The notes below the pieces were generated by a model. That model was not told where the DNA came from. It saw only the letters and a list, made by a program, of their open reading frames with translations, and did not search any database. A stretch of DNA of 64,000 bases, taken from assembly GCA_030562195.1 (NCBI GenBank), contig JAUJPP010000003.1, positions 43,220,602-43,284,601 on the forward strand, given 5' to 3'. This DNA is from Nipponacmea schrenckii. Lineage: Eukaryota > Mollusca > Gastropoda > Lottiidae. Positions 12,284 to 24,029 of the stretch are shown one piece after another; within the stretch, counting starts at the first letter, position 1; each line of letters opens with the position of its first letter. The translations under genes were made by a program, and so were the position numbers.

Positions 12284-14023
12284 TCAGTAAAGTCCATCTT
12301 TTCTTTTTTTAAGTTTTGTGGGAGTTCTGGTAATTACATTCTGCGTAGATATCTTTTTGATCTGAAGTGATGGAGTGGAATGATAATACTCAATTCAATT
12401 GTTACAAAAATAACAGTTACCACATTGGGTGCTAAACTCCTATTTGGAATGGTTTCGTAATACTTAGTAGATGTTTCCAATATGTTTTAAAGTTACCTCA
12501 TATTTTTCTCTGGCTAAATCAAACGATTGTTCATGTGTCAGTCTGTCATTAGTGCCAAAACATTTTGCTTGAATCTTGAGTTTTTTTTGTTTGCTTTTCT
12601 TTTTTGTTCCAATATAAATTGCTTAAATATTTTTGGCGAAAGTGAGGTAGATCAGGTCTAGCTTGTATGAATTGATCAATATTGTTTAGGGGTCATCTTT
12701 GTCTTCATCTCAATCCTACTTCCAAGAGTTATACATCTCGATACCTCGATGTTGTTCTGTATTCTCATTGAGTGGGCAATACTGCTTGAAGTTATCATCT
12801 TGTCCGTTGTTGGTATCTTCCAATCGGCTCGCTAGCTCAAAACTGAAAATGATTTTCCGTATGTGACTTATTGCATAATGTCGACATAATTTATGAAAGC
12901 TGTAGAAAAATTTAAAAATTTTCAACTCTAATTATTGGATAGATCTGAAATGTACAGGGTACAGAGAGAATGCAACAAAAAATAAAAATGTCTCATCAAT
13001 CACTTCCTGTTTGCACGTGGGGTATGGTTCCTAAAATCAATTAGGGCAACCATAGACATGTCTATGAGGGCATCCCGGCTTCTAGGTGTGATTCACAAAT
13101 GTAGACAAAACAGTAACGATTCGGTCGCATCACGTCCAATGTCTTTAGCTTCCTCTACTAAGTTTAATTTGGTTAGAAATTTGATTTCAATCACATTTCC
13201 AGGAAATCAAACTAGATGATGTATGTGGTATAGGCCTAGTATTCAAGTACAAAAGGGTCTAGTAAGCTTTGTAAATTCTAAATATTAAATACTTTAAGTA
13301 TTCTAATCTAATAGATTCGGTTTTAACGTTCGACTATTTTTATGTTAACACTGAGTTCTTTCCATATTTTTCGATTCGTGGTAAAATGAGCGTGAACCTA
13401 CAAATCATTCGTTTATGAATGAAAAGTTTGCAATGATCTCGAACATCCAGTTATATACTTATAGTCTTCATTCAATTAAAGTCTGGATATCAGGATGAAA
13501 TATTGCCGCGAACAATATTCTATCATGATTGGATAGTCTGTATTCTGCGTCACAGGGGACTTTCCCTAAATTTCCCCGTTTAGTATTTTTGGAAAAAAGA
13601 TTATCAATGGAATTATTCAACCGATTTACCTATATATTTGTTTACATAATAATAGCAAGCAATCCAGGGTTATACTGTAATTTTTGCACATAGGTAGAAA
13701 GGCTTTACCTGATAAAATGTTATTTCAATACTTTAGCCGAAGTAAAAAGGACAACTTTTCGAAGACCTACACGGATTTCTTAATAGGCCCATCTATAAAA
13801 CAAAATAACAATTTATGTAAGAGTTGAATGAGAGCAAAAATGCATAGGTTGACACCATTACTTCCTTATTGAGTGTGGTTACAGTCACTATTTTAAAATT
13901 TCTAAGAATTCTCTATATTTATTGTCACGTGGATAAAATAGGCCCACGGGTGATAAGAAAGCCAATCTGGTAGAGTGTTTGTTATACCTACCGATTAACG
14001 AATATTTGGATTTTTGAGGTCAT
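12284..14023 (-). CDS. Unrecognised small basic protein, about 119 aa, four possible exons
   Basis: Exons C (12388-12284, stop TGA), B (12621-12497) and A (12842-12745) join with GT..AG and matching phases. They give a protein-like reading that includes KYCPLNENT-like polar sequence, then KKKSKQKKLKIQAKCFGTND, SFDLAREKYE and a lysine-rich tail ending KLKKRKDGLY. A short first exon with ATG (14023-13992, MTSKIQIFVN, donor CG/GTAGGT) also fits phase 2 of exon A, giving 360 coding bases. This first exon is the least certain part. The product would be small, basic and without an obvious membrane segment. I know no family for it. Chance agreement of several short exons is possible, so treat it as a model to be tested with transcripts. 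Confidence 0.45.
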
Positions 14024-15920
14024 GTAGGAGTAGTACTAGGCTAATTTCAGAGGGTAAATATGTTTTGATTTGATATTGTCTTACTGAGTCGACATAATCT
14101 AGACTTGAATACCGTAGAAGTAGTACCATAACTGTCATTGTGTTTTTAAAATGTATCAATATTTTTTTTTTGTGAAACACGTGTCCCAACATTCGTTTGT
14201 AAAACAAAGCATAAGCATTGTATTGAAAAGGCTTCGTCGCTTTCGACAATATCTTAGAATAGTAATATACATGCAGGCCTACAGCCATTTTTTTGTTATG
14301 ATGACGCCGCGGTGGGTTAATTTTGCGTATCTTTCCCAACAGCAAAAAGACGACTCGTAAAACGAAATAAAGGTTTTTAATTCTTGTATAATCCGGAATG
14401 TTCATTCGCTTCCCGTGAAAAATACGAACCATCTCATGAAGCCCATCCATCTTCAAACAACAACAGTTCAAAATTATTTGTTTTTTTTTTCATTTTTTGG
14501 TTTTTTGTTCGTTTGCAGGTTTCTTATCACAATGATGTAGGCTAGTCTTATTCGCCAAATCCTATATCTGTTCTAGCATAGCCTACGAATATCACGAAGT
14601 CGAATTCTTTTTTTACGGATCCAAATTCTTTGACTTTGAGGTTTTATCTAGATCTAGACCTATGTCTGCATTATCCTTTTTACAATCTGAATGAATTAAG
14701 TCGTTTTCATGAAATAAAACGCTTTCAGTTTTCAACGTACCGGTACTGAATATTTGAAACAGGAAAACGTAAGGTTCGTGCTCCAAAATCCATATTTTTT
14801 CTGACCTGCACGACAAATTAATTGAGAACAACTATTTTAGGCTATTACTCTATCATAAAAGTACTAGTAGGCCTATCAAAGAGAAACCTATAATGCTAAT
14901 ACTGGCCCGCACTCTAAAAGTGCAGGTTGTCGGCTATCAATATTATAGAAGTACGAGCCAATCAGTCTGACGTGTGATGGCTGGTCAACTAAAAGACTAC
15001 AAATCAAGGAAGAAGCTATAGGGGTAGGTCGACTACCTGAAGTCGGGCTTTTGTTATTTTAAAAAAAAAATAATTAGTTGTTTTAAAATACCGTTCAGTA
15101 TGTTAATTGTACTCTTCAATTGTGTATTAAGATGGCGAGATTTATGTTGCTGCGGTCAAGAAATACACATTATGTGTTTGAGGTGAACAGACATAAACAA
15201 AATAAATAAATAAAAATAAGATATCCAAATATTAGTACAAGTGCTGTGCTGTTTTAAAGCCGAATTTGTAAACCACACACAGACTTTTAAGGGGCAGTAT
15301 CTAAATTTTCTCTAAAATATCTTAAGTTAAATAGTAGGCTACTTGAAAATATTCCTAAAATATTAATTTCATCCCAGGTTTAGCAGTTGAATAAGTAGTA
15401 GACATATTTCTCTAACATTTTTACACGATTATTTTTCAATAGTTTTTATTTTACGCGAAACAAACACAATAACGAACTTCAAAGATGATGTTCACATAAA
15501 TTTTTTAAATAGTTTTAAATAGAAACCTTGAATCCCATTTGAAGGAAATTTAAGACCAGTTTTATGGATATGATACGTAATATCATACGTAATAGTGATA
15601 AAATCCCATTAAGGTGGGTTCTCTTATTTTCATTTATATATGATTTGATAATAATAATTGGATAGCTAATACTGATATCTTATGATACTTATTATATACC
15701 GTATTTTGTGGATTTATCGAATTATGATGTTAGCTATGACACCAGGTAGTCCACTGGGCACTGATGGTGTACTGTTCTGTTATTTATGTAAGTTTGAGTG
15801 AATTTATCATTTTATGTTCCTTCTGACACCTATTATCCCTTTAAAGAATGCATAAAGCATCCCCGAATTTAAAATCGTTTAGAGTACATTAATTGAATAT
15901 TTATAGTAATATCAAATCAT
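14024..15920. other. Intergenic sequence, no gene supported
   Basis: AT-rich sequence with short T and A runs. At 15700-15843 it carries a fragment of the same family as the TTAA element at 37026-37475: GACACCAGGTAGTCCACTG near 15738, ending CCTATTATCCCTTTAA near 15830-15843. Nothing else could be assigned. Confidence 0.5.
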
Positions 15921-15924
15921 GGCT

Positions 15925-16368
15925 TTAATACTCCCAATTCTTCATAACATTATTAGCTTGTTTCATTGAATGTATATAGATTTCATACGCTATCCCAGTT
16001 TTATTTGAAACGATCCAGATCCAATAATTGATGATTATATCTATAATGTACAATGTAAAGTTGAAAGCACCCAAGCTCCCAAGGCATAATAGGAAATTTA
16101 TTGGTGTTGAATGAGACACTTAAAATTCTGCGCATAAATTTGATGTGAACCATTTCTATTGCAAGTAAGTCTACGGAACCAATACTTGTAATTGTTGTAA
16201 ATAAAACAGTGTCATCCGCAAATAAAGTAATGTATTGAAGTTTATTGTTAATTCTAAAAGGTCAAAAGAGAACCATGTGTCCTTAAAGTCGTGCATATCA
16301 TACACGAATACCAAGAACATCAACGTCGACAAAGGTTCACCTTGATTATTGATAAAAACATGGGTCAT
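15925..16368 (-). pseudogene. Non-LTR retrotransposon reverse transcriptase fragment, broken
   Basis: Read on the minus strand in shifting frames, the stretch shows NNQGEPLSTLMFLVFVYDM (RT motif before the active site), then FADDTVLFTT, the catalytic F/YxDD box. Downstream are VHIKFMRRILSV and ELGCFQLYIV, typical of the region after the palm in LINE proteins. Frames change at least twice and stops interrupt, so the copy is dead. Both ends are missing. It is probably the remnant of a LINE of the Jockey/CR1/RTE-like kinds; the exact clade cannot be set here. Confidence 0.8.
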
Positions 16369-17159
16369 GTTTCATTATATAAATTATAAATATATTAATA
16401 TATAACGGTTGTAAATATTTTAAATCGCTCAATTCATGTCCTTTTTTTATTAGAGAACGGTTATAGAGTTTAGCATATATATATATATATATACAAATTA
16501 ACTAGAATTAAAGTACCGGTACCTAATATTATATTATTTTCATATTTGTAAAACAATACAATAATAGGTGCCATTCTTATCACAACATTGCCGATAGTAA
16601 CTTATACGGACCATATATTATTATGTTATGCAATTTCTCAGATTATTCTTATATCCATTATGCCAAATAAAGGGGTCATCCTTTTTATATTATATATGAA
16701 TAATTCATAAGGTTTAGATCAAAATAAAGCCTAACCCCTGATGATTTCGTTCCTAGGGAATTGGTCGTTCTAGTGTATTTCAACAGCCCTTTAAAGCCAC
16801 GCCTTCTAATTTGATATTAAACGGATACAATATTCAATTCAAAATGGTTTTAATTCGAACACGTGGTTGAATAACGGTTTTCTATATTTTGATTTTACAA
16901 AATATTCCTCTCAGTTTTCATCGTTTTACATTTAGGATGATATTTGATTTACATATAATTGGAAATGTTTTATTTAGCATTAACTTTCAATAGTATTGTT
17001 GGGAAAAGAAAAAATGATGGTGGTTATTGAAATAGGATGTAAGTGATGTCATTGCGCAATACCTTATGTTGAACATTACCTTTCCATTTGAAAGCCATCG
17101 TTAAGGTCTGTATTTCAAAATATTTTATCGTCCTTGTACAATATTTTTTCAACACATAA
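16369..17159. other. Intergenic sequence, no gene seen
   Basis: AT-rich sequence with a short (TA)n microsatellite near 16475-16494. No coding or RNA feature was recognised. Confidence 0.4.
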
Positions 17160-17830
17160 TTATAGACGTGGTTCAACCAGTAGTAGTTGCGCCAATAATT
17201 CAAATTACATCGATTTTTCGATGAACGGTTTTTGAGTTATTGCCTTTGATTTAGTAAAATCTCGTCAAAATTTTATTGTGAATGCAATAGAAGTTAAAAT
17301 TTTCAATGAATTTTAATGAAACTTGGTATGAGTATTGGAATCGATGAGACGGCGGTCAAGTTTGAATTTGAAGATTTGTCGATGAGTTATTGCCCTTAAA
17401 ATAGTAAAATCGCGTCAAAATTTTAGTGTGGGTACAATAGAAGCTGTAATTTTTACTGGATTTTGATGGAACTTATTTTGAGCATAGGCATTGATAAGGT
17501 GGCGGTCAAGTTCGAATTTGACAATTTTGATGCACGGTTTTTGAGTTATTACCCTTGACTTTAAAAAATCGAATCAAAATTCATTATGGGTGCAATGGAA
17601 GCTACAATTTTCAATGGATTTTGTTGAAACTTGGTGTGAGCATTTGAATTGATAAGAAGGCCGTACAGATTGAATTTTACGAACAGCCCTTGACTTAGTC
17701 AAATCGTGTCAAAATTGTATTGTTGGTGCAATAGAACCTGCATTTTTCAATGGATTTTGATAAAACTTGGTGCGAGCATTGGCATTGAAATAGTTTTTCA
17801 ATGAATGTTTTTTGAGTCATTGCCCATTTT
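17160..17830. repeat. ~155-bp tandem repeat, opposite orientation to the 11-kb array
   Basis: GAACGGTTTTTGAGTTATTG recurs, with drift, near 17222, 17380, 17530 and 17800, followed by CAAAATTTTATTGTGGGTGC-like and TTTTGATGAAACTTGGTG-like stretches. Its reverse complement corresponds to the AATAACTCAAAAACCGTTC phrase of the arrays at 1-270 and 11100-11982, so it is the same family inverted. No ACGG tail is seen here. Confidence 0.7.
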
Positions 17831-17879
17831 TATTAATTCAAATTCAATGCTGCCAGTTTGCTTAAATTACCTTGAATGG

Positions 17880-18500
17880 CAAGATGTCTTGTATTTTAAA
17901 TTAAAAACCTAGGGGATAACTATTTTCACGTGGGTGAATTTTGAATTAAAACTTTATTTTTCACCACCTAGGTAGTCCGGTAGTTTTTATTTAAAAAATT
18001 TATTTTCCACAAAGCTGAAAAGTATTTTCCACCTAGGTGAAAATTAGATGATAGTTCTGTAGATTTTAATTACATGTAAAAACTTTAATTTTCACGAAGG
18101 TGAACTTATTTTCACCTTGGTGGAAAATATAGTTTTTAAATAAAAACTACCAGAATTTTCACCCTCTTTTCATCTAGTTGAAAAATAAAGTTTTTAAATA
18201 AAAACTACCAGAATTTTCACCCTCTTTTCATCTTGTTGAAAAATAAAGTTTTTAAATAAAAACTACCAGAATTTTCACCCTCTTTTCATCTAGTTGAAAA
18301 ATAAAGTTTTTAAATAAAAACTACCAGAATTTTCACCCTCTTTTCATCTTGTTGAAAAATAAAGTTTTTAAATAAAAACTACCAGAATTTTCACCCTCTT
18401 TTCATCTTGTTGAAAAATAAAGTTTTTAAATAAAAACTACCGGACTTATCACCTTATTTTCTCCATGGTGGAAAATAAAGCTTTTACTTCAAAATAAAAA
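17880..18500. repeat. 58-bp minisatellite inside an inverted-repeat element
   Basis: From about 18130 to 18480 a 58-bp unit made of AAAGTTTTTAAATAAAAACT, ACCAGAATTTTCACCCTC and TTTTCATCTAGTTG repeats about six times; several neighbouring copies differ at one base. The unit contains a palindromic core (AGTTTTTAAATAAAAACT). The flanks at 17920-18010 and 18430-18490 carry inverted GTAGTTTTTATTT and GGTGGAAAATAAAG versions. This suggests expansion of a foldback element end. Confidence 0.75.
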
Positions 18501-18821
18501 TAAAAAAACAAATTTGTCGAATGTGAGCTACCGTTGAGTTGTAATTGAACAAAACCTATAATCAAAATTCCATATTAAAAAAAAATAAATAGCTTCTTTC
18601 GACTTTCAGCATATTTATAGAACGTAGTTGGAACCTTACTTACAGACATAACAAAAAGGAAAACTTGTTCTCACTGGGGATTTTGTTTGTCTATGTGTTC
18701 TGATAAAATCATACTGGCCTGCAAAATCCCAACTGGGGAGAGTTAAAACTACAAGAATAAAACAGATATCCACTGCAGCTACATTGAATCTTAATATAAT
18801 ATCCAATTATGCCAAAAAAAG

Positions 18822-19303
18822 CTAATAATCCTGGATTGATGGAGGTAATTTTGTGTAATAATTTTTAACAATAAAAGCGGCAACATTGTATGTTACTACA
18901 AATGCGATAATTTGGTTATCATGCTGTATATTCAACCCATTAGGATATACTGTGTCGAGTTGCTCCATCCAATAAACCTCGCGCTGTAATCTTCGGTGCT
19001 TAGGCATGGTGTTCGGAAAAGTTGGTATGATATAGATTCGATAGGCATTTTCAATGGGTTATTAATGGAGTGGTCGGGAAGATTAAAGTGGTTAGCAATA
19101 AGTCTATCTTTGCCATGCACGATGTCACAGCGATGACCATTTAAACGCTCTGCAACACATTTTTTAGTTTCGCCAAAAAATTGGATACCGCATTTTTTAC
19201 AAGAAAATAGGTATTTCAAATATGGCCATCGCATAAAGTAGGTCGTTCGTTGGGAAGGTTTTACCTGCCTTCTTGTTTTGGAAATAGTGAGAAATATGTA
19301 CAT
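18822..19303 (-). pseudogene. GIY-YIG endonuclease remnant, Penelope-like element
   Basis: Minus-strand frames read KYLFSCKKCGIQFFGETKK, then AERLNGHR, ANHFNLPDHS and, after one frameshift near 19010, LQREVYWMEQLDTVYPNGLN. These are successive blocks of the GIY-YIG domain found at the C-terminus of Penelope-like retroelements (Y-x-CxxC, GET, R..H, HFN...HS, E..W...L.T..P.GLN). No reverse transcriptase domain is visible upstream within the window, so only the 3' end survives, as a 5'-truncated, frameshifted copy. Confidence 0.8.
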
Positions 19304-19661
19304 TTAAAGGAGGAGGTGGGTCGTTTTTATTCTGAAGACGTAAAAGAGTGTCGTTTTTGTATTTGGCGCATCTTTTTTTGAAAATCCCCTCTCTCTTTAT
19401 TTATTGAAAACAAGTCTACACGCAGAATCAAAATCGATCTTTTGGGTACAAATTCTATGAAATATTAGGATTTATGACTTAATAATCCCAGAAAAATTAT
19501 GTTTATAGTTTTGTTCACGGCTGCCATTACAAATGTTGGCGTATTACATGAACATGAGCGTGAAAGTTTTATCTTCCTTGGTAAGTTCGATAAGTACATA
19601 TTATGATAAAAATCAATTCTTCATTCACTCATTGAAACGCTAGGAGTTTAATCGTGCCTAA

Positions 19662-20994
19662 CAGTGGCGGAGCCAGGTTTACGTCCCAGGGGGGGGGGGG
19701 GCGAGATTTCTGAGGTTGCCCGAATTTCGAACTTAGTTATGAGAGTTTTCTTCGAGAGAAACACTATTGTTATTGGCAGAGTATTTTCACTCTTTCTAGA
19801 ACATATGATACTACCCCCTTAGGAGATCCATAAGTATTCAGTTTAATTTACGGGATGTACTGTTTTCACCCGATTTTGAATGAGATTTTCGGCTTTCTTT
19901 ATAATCGGAATCAAGTTCCTTGTCGCATGCATCACATGCAACCCGTTGTCGATACAATCGTTTACGTGTAGAAGACATTGTTTTGATTTCTGTGTCAATT
20001 TGCTAAATTGCAACAGTGCAAGTTATAACCAGGCCAAACAATTCTTGACAAAAGACAAAAATATTTTTGAACAATTTTTAGTGCGTGTTTATCGATGATC
20101 GATGGAAGATAGAACAGGTGTTATTCTAACGAAATTTCACTCTGAAATGATCACAGCTAGAGGACACGCAATGTTATGTGATTATAATGATAATTATGAT
20201 CTTTTTTCCAAGGGAAGTAAGCTAGGGAACGCATGTGTTTTTAGTTGAAACCTTATCAAACTTATTTATTTTACATTTTTTTATTGGTGGAATAATAGTT
20301 TAGAACTTTTTTTTACACAAAAAAACCCAAAGTGATTAAAATGATCTATTTTCCAAGAGAACTAAGCCAGGGAACTCGTGTGTTGTTAGTTGAAACCTTC
20401 TTAAACTTATTTATTTTACATTTTCTTATTGTCGGAATTTTTATTAATTTATTTGATTAATAAATGATCTATTTTCCAAGGGGAAGTAAGCCAAGGAACT
20501 TGTTAACTTTTTAGGTGAAACCTTACCGAATTGTCTTAATTTAAGGCAATTCGGGCACCGATTTCCATTTTTGTTAACAAATATGTATGTCATACAATAT
20601 TTATTGAAAAAATTGAAATATGTGCCCGAATTGTCTTTTTTTGGTTGTGTAAAAAAAAGTTCTAAACTCTACTTTCGGGATGCGATTTCAATTTTTGAAA
20701 TATGTAAAATATAATCATAGCAATGACATTCGGGCAGTGATTTCGATCCTTAAATAATATGAATTATGAAATATTAATATAGGAGAATAAAATTGGGCTA
20801 TCAATTTAAAAAAAATACAGTTATAGTTATATAGGATATTCGGGCAAAGATATGATTTCATTTTTAAATTCCAAAAAAAAAAAAAAAATTGGGCCGTTAA
20901 AATTTTTTTTTTTTAAATGCCTTGCCCGAAAAACTAGCCTTTGGGGCTGCGAGGGGGGGCGCCCGCCCTGCCCCCCCCTGTGGCTCCGCCACTG
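19662..20994. mobile_element. Non-autonomous hAT-like DNA transposon with 8-bp target duplication
   Basis: The terminal inverted repeats CAGTGGCGGAGCCA (19662) and its complement ending at 20994 are perfect over 14 bases and of a type common in hAT elements. The 8-bp direct repeat GTGCCTAA flanks both ends (19654-19661 and 20995-21002), as expected for hAT insertion. Poly-G and poly-C runs lie just inside each end. The interior has three related copies of a GGGAAGTAAGCCAGGGAACT-like block (20210, 20350, 20475) and repeated TTCGGGCA motifs. The only open frame inside (19880-20098) resembles no transposase, so it would depend on an enzyme elsewhere. Confidence 0.9.
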
Positions 20995-21002
20995 GTGCCT
21001 AA

Positions 21003-22275
21003 TGATATTTATATTTTAATAAATAGTATACCATTCTAATAGTCTGGCAATAACTATTAATTTTGTTTTTAAAACAAATTTCAGTTTACTAGGCCTTCAT
21101 CGAAAAATTTTGATTTGAGAAATAGTAATTCAGGGGAGGTAACAATAATTGCACTGTGTTTGACTTTTATGATTTTTGGGTAATTTAATTTTAGTTTCCA
21201 CTTTTAGTAAAAGAGATAAAGAACCTAGTATTTTCTTTATCTGATTTTAAATATGGTTTTTGCCTGACATTCACATCAAAATCATCGAAATCCAGCAAGA
21301 ATTATGTCTTCGGTGGTGTTTATAAGCAATTATTGGCGGACGCTCCACACTTAATATAAAGATAAAATTCAAAGTTAATGCTATTCAGGTAGACTATGGC
21401 TTAATTCTATTTGGTGCATATCGTTTAATAAGTCACATTTTCAAAAACCCCACGATATTTCAACAAAGCCTTCATATCACACTTAATACAGCCTTTCAAA
21501 CATAAATTAAAGACGAGGAAGAGATTCAAATTCGCTGTGAACTACATTCGTGTATTTTATTTCCATATAACAACCCGGTATTGATTGCTCGGGGAGCAAT
21601 GGGTTATGATCTCAGTTGAAGTAATGAAGTTTGTCAGTTTTTGTAGGGGATCAATCCATTTTTTCGAATAGCCTCTTTAGTCACACAAGCCAATGGGGGC
21701 TTAATTGGATTCACAAAAAATAATCGAAAAAATCTTTTACTTGGTCGATTTAAAAGTTGCGCTCTTATCATTTCCTACAGCTACAGCTTTGTATATATAT
21801 ACATGTAATTAATAAAACTTGGAGAATTTGGCACAATTCTTGATCCAACCATCTTCATGGTATATCTATTTTGCAAACAAACAAGACGATATGGATTCGT
21901 ATCACATTTAGCATTTATTATTCCATTATGAAGGAAATATTACTTTTGTATAAAACGTTCACAAAAGTTCTAAGACGCGAGAAAGAAATCCACACTGAAT
22001 ACGACATTGTCTTCAACAGCTTTTAGACTATAATAATAATAACTTAGCTTTATGGAATAAAAATTACTGAGTTTATTTATTCTGCGACGTTATCAAGCGA
22101 GAAGATGAATATCAACAAAAATAAAACTACACATATATAATATATATATATTATATACAATAAGAATGAAGCCATTGATAGAAGAGATAGATACATAGAT
22201 AATTGACATAACATGGGTTCACGGAGTGAATCAAGGGGTTACTAAAACACAGCTAATTAACAGCATAAAAAACAG
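21003..22275. other. Intergenic sequence, no gene seen
   Basis: No coding feature was recognised. A short hairpin (ATTGCTCGGGGAGCAAT, near 21584) and a (TA)n stretch near 22137-22155 are the only structures noted. Confidence 0.4.
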
Positions 22276-22521
22276 TTATAAAAGATTATCATAAGCTTTG
22301 GCTTCATCTAGATTTAATTTAGGTTGATATCTTTTGATATTGATGTCTTCAATTAGATTTCCTTTTTTTATACTTCTGGCTAGTATCTGGAATTTGTCCC
22401 AATCAAGGCGGTTACGAGGGTTTTCTTTCAAGTGGTTACAAACTGCTGATTCGTTGGTGGATCCTCTTGATTGATGTTCCTTCAGCCTTTTTTCGAGCTC
22501 TTCGACTTCATGCATTATCAT
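22276..22521 (-). pseudogene. Second GIY-YIG remnant, retroelement 3' end
   Basis: An 81-residue minus-strand frame includes KRLKEHQSRGSTNESAVCNH, NRLDWDKFQILAR and an acidic tail ending YDNLL. The series R..EH, ESAV..H, W....IL, then P.LN matches the C-terminal half of GIY-YIG domains from Penelope-like elements. It differs strongly from the copy at 18822-19303, so it comes from another lineage. The N-terminal CxxC and GET part is missing. Confidence 0.7.
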
Positions 22522-22559
22522 GATTTAGTATAGTGTGTGGTTTGAATGGAAAATAAGGT

Positions 22560-23350
22560 TTAAATTACATGTAAATAAATATTCTATATTTTAAACAAAT
22601 TGTGAACAAATAATTATTTGATTTTTGGAACAAGATGTGAAGAAATAAATATTTGATTTTCAACAAATTGTGAACAAATAAATATTTTTTTTTTAACAAT
22701 GTGTAAGATGAATATTTGTTTTTTTTAAACGAATGTTAAATAAATATATGGTTTTTTTTTTCAACAAAATGCGAAATAAATATTTGATTTTTGAAGAAAA
22801 TTGTGAACAAATAAATATTTGTATATTTTAAACAAAATGAAATTAATATTTGTTATTTGGAACAAAATGTGAAATAAAATATATTGTTTTTATAAAACAA
22901 TGTTAACAAATTAAAGTGATATTGCATGCGTCTAAGAATGGACATAAAATTAAGTTCTCAAGAATGGCCCATAGGAGAATAAATATTTAACAAAATCCCT
23001 GTAAAATCTGGAAAATCACAAAGCTAGGTAGGCTAATAATTGAAAAAACGCTTAATCAATTTATAAAGCATTTTCAACAATTAATTGCATTTTTATAGAT
23101 AATTACTAAGTTTTTTGGATTATCGGATTCTGTTATGTTATTCCGGGCAGCAGGTATTTTTACTGATGAATATATGCTTTTATTGGTTTAAAATGTTTAT
23201 CTTAAATTCTTGAAATTTGTAAATTCTAAAAATCTATGATCAAATAAAATATTTGATATTTCGAACAAAATGCAAACACATATTTTTTTTTTTTTTAACA
23301 AAAAGTGAGCAAAAAAATATTTGAGTTGTGAACAAGGTTTTTTTTTAATC
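22560..23350. repeat. Degenerate A/T-rich tandem repeat (AAATAAATATTTGATTTTT-like)
   Basis: Units of roughly 50-65 bases built from AACAAAATGTGAA, AAATAAATATTTG and a T run recur from 22590 to 22920 and again at 23245-23340. They are too diverged to count exactly. Near 23140-23200 a stretch (CAGCAGGTATTTTTACTGAT) resembles part of the TTAA-family element at 37026-37475. Confidence 0.6.
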
Positions 23351-23760
23351 ACATATACACTTTCAGAATATTAAGCATTTTTTTTAATACTGTCAAATTT
23401 TATGGTATTGAATTAAAATGTTTGATATTCGTAATGTATTTATACAAAAAAGAGCTTGATCATTAGGAAGTGAAGAAAGGTTTGGTTAATAAAAAAAGAG
23501 TTTAATAAATGAAAAATGGTGTAATAGTTTGAATTTTCATATTGTAAATGATGTCGAGTGCCCCCCCTATATATGCAATTCTCTAAATTGGACTGACTTG
23601 ACTAAAAGAATACAATAAGAATCACTTAAATATTCTGATATTAGGTTCTATACAAATTCTGAACACTAGTTTTTAAATTTTCGGTTGCATTGGATGTTTT
23701 ACCTGATGTCAAGGAGTTTTAGGCGCTGATTTCAAATCTGAAATTATTTTTCTTCACAAG

Positions 23761-23900
23761 CTAGAAGAAGACTTTATGAATAACAACTATTGTTTATTAA
23801 TACTGCTACGTTTCAATAGTATTCTCGTATCGTTATCAAGCAGATCAAACTACTTGATTATTAATAAACAATAGCTGTAATCCATAAAGTCTTCTTCTAG
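23761..23900. mobile_element. MITE-like hairpin, 140 bp
   Basis: The ends CTAGAAGAAGACTTTATG (23761) and its complement (to 23900) form inverted repeats of about 42 bases with few mismatches, including CTATTGTTTATTAATA. A loop of about 55 bases separates the arms. No coding capacity is present. Confidence 0.75.
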
Positions 23901-24029
23901 TTATATGTATTAAGTATTAAATGCCAAGGATCATTTCTTCACAAGCTCTTGTTTTCATGCAATTTAAGGTTTTAAGAAACTGTATAGGCTATATGATACA
24001 TTCATAAATATAGATGGTCCTAATTAGAA

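Noticed and set aside
13995..14471. 158-residue minus frame
   Set aside because: It resembles no family, overlaps the proposed first exon of the small gene in another frame, and its composition looks random.
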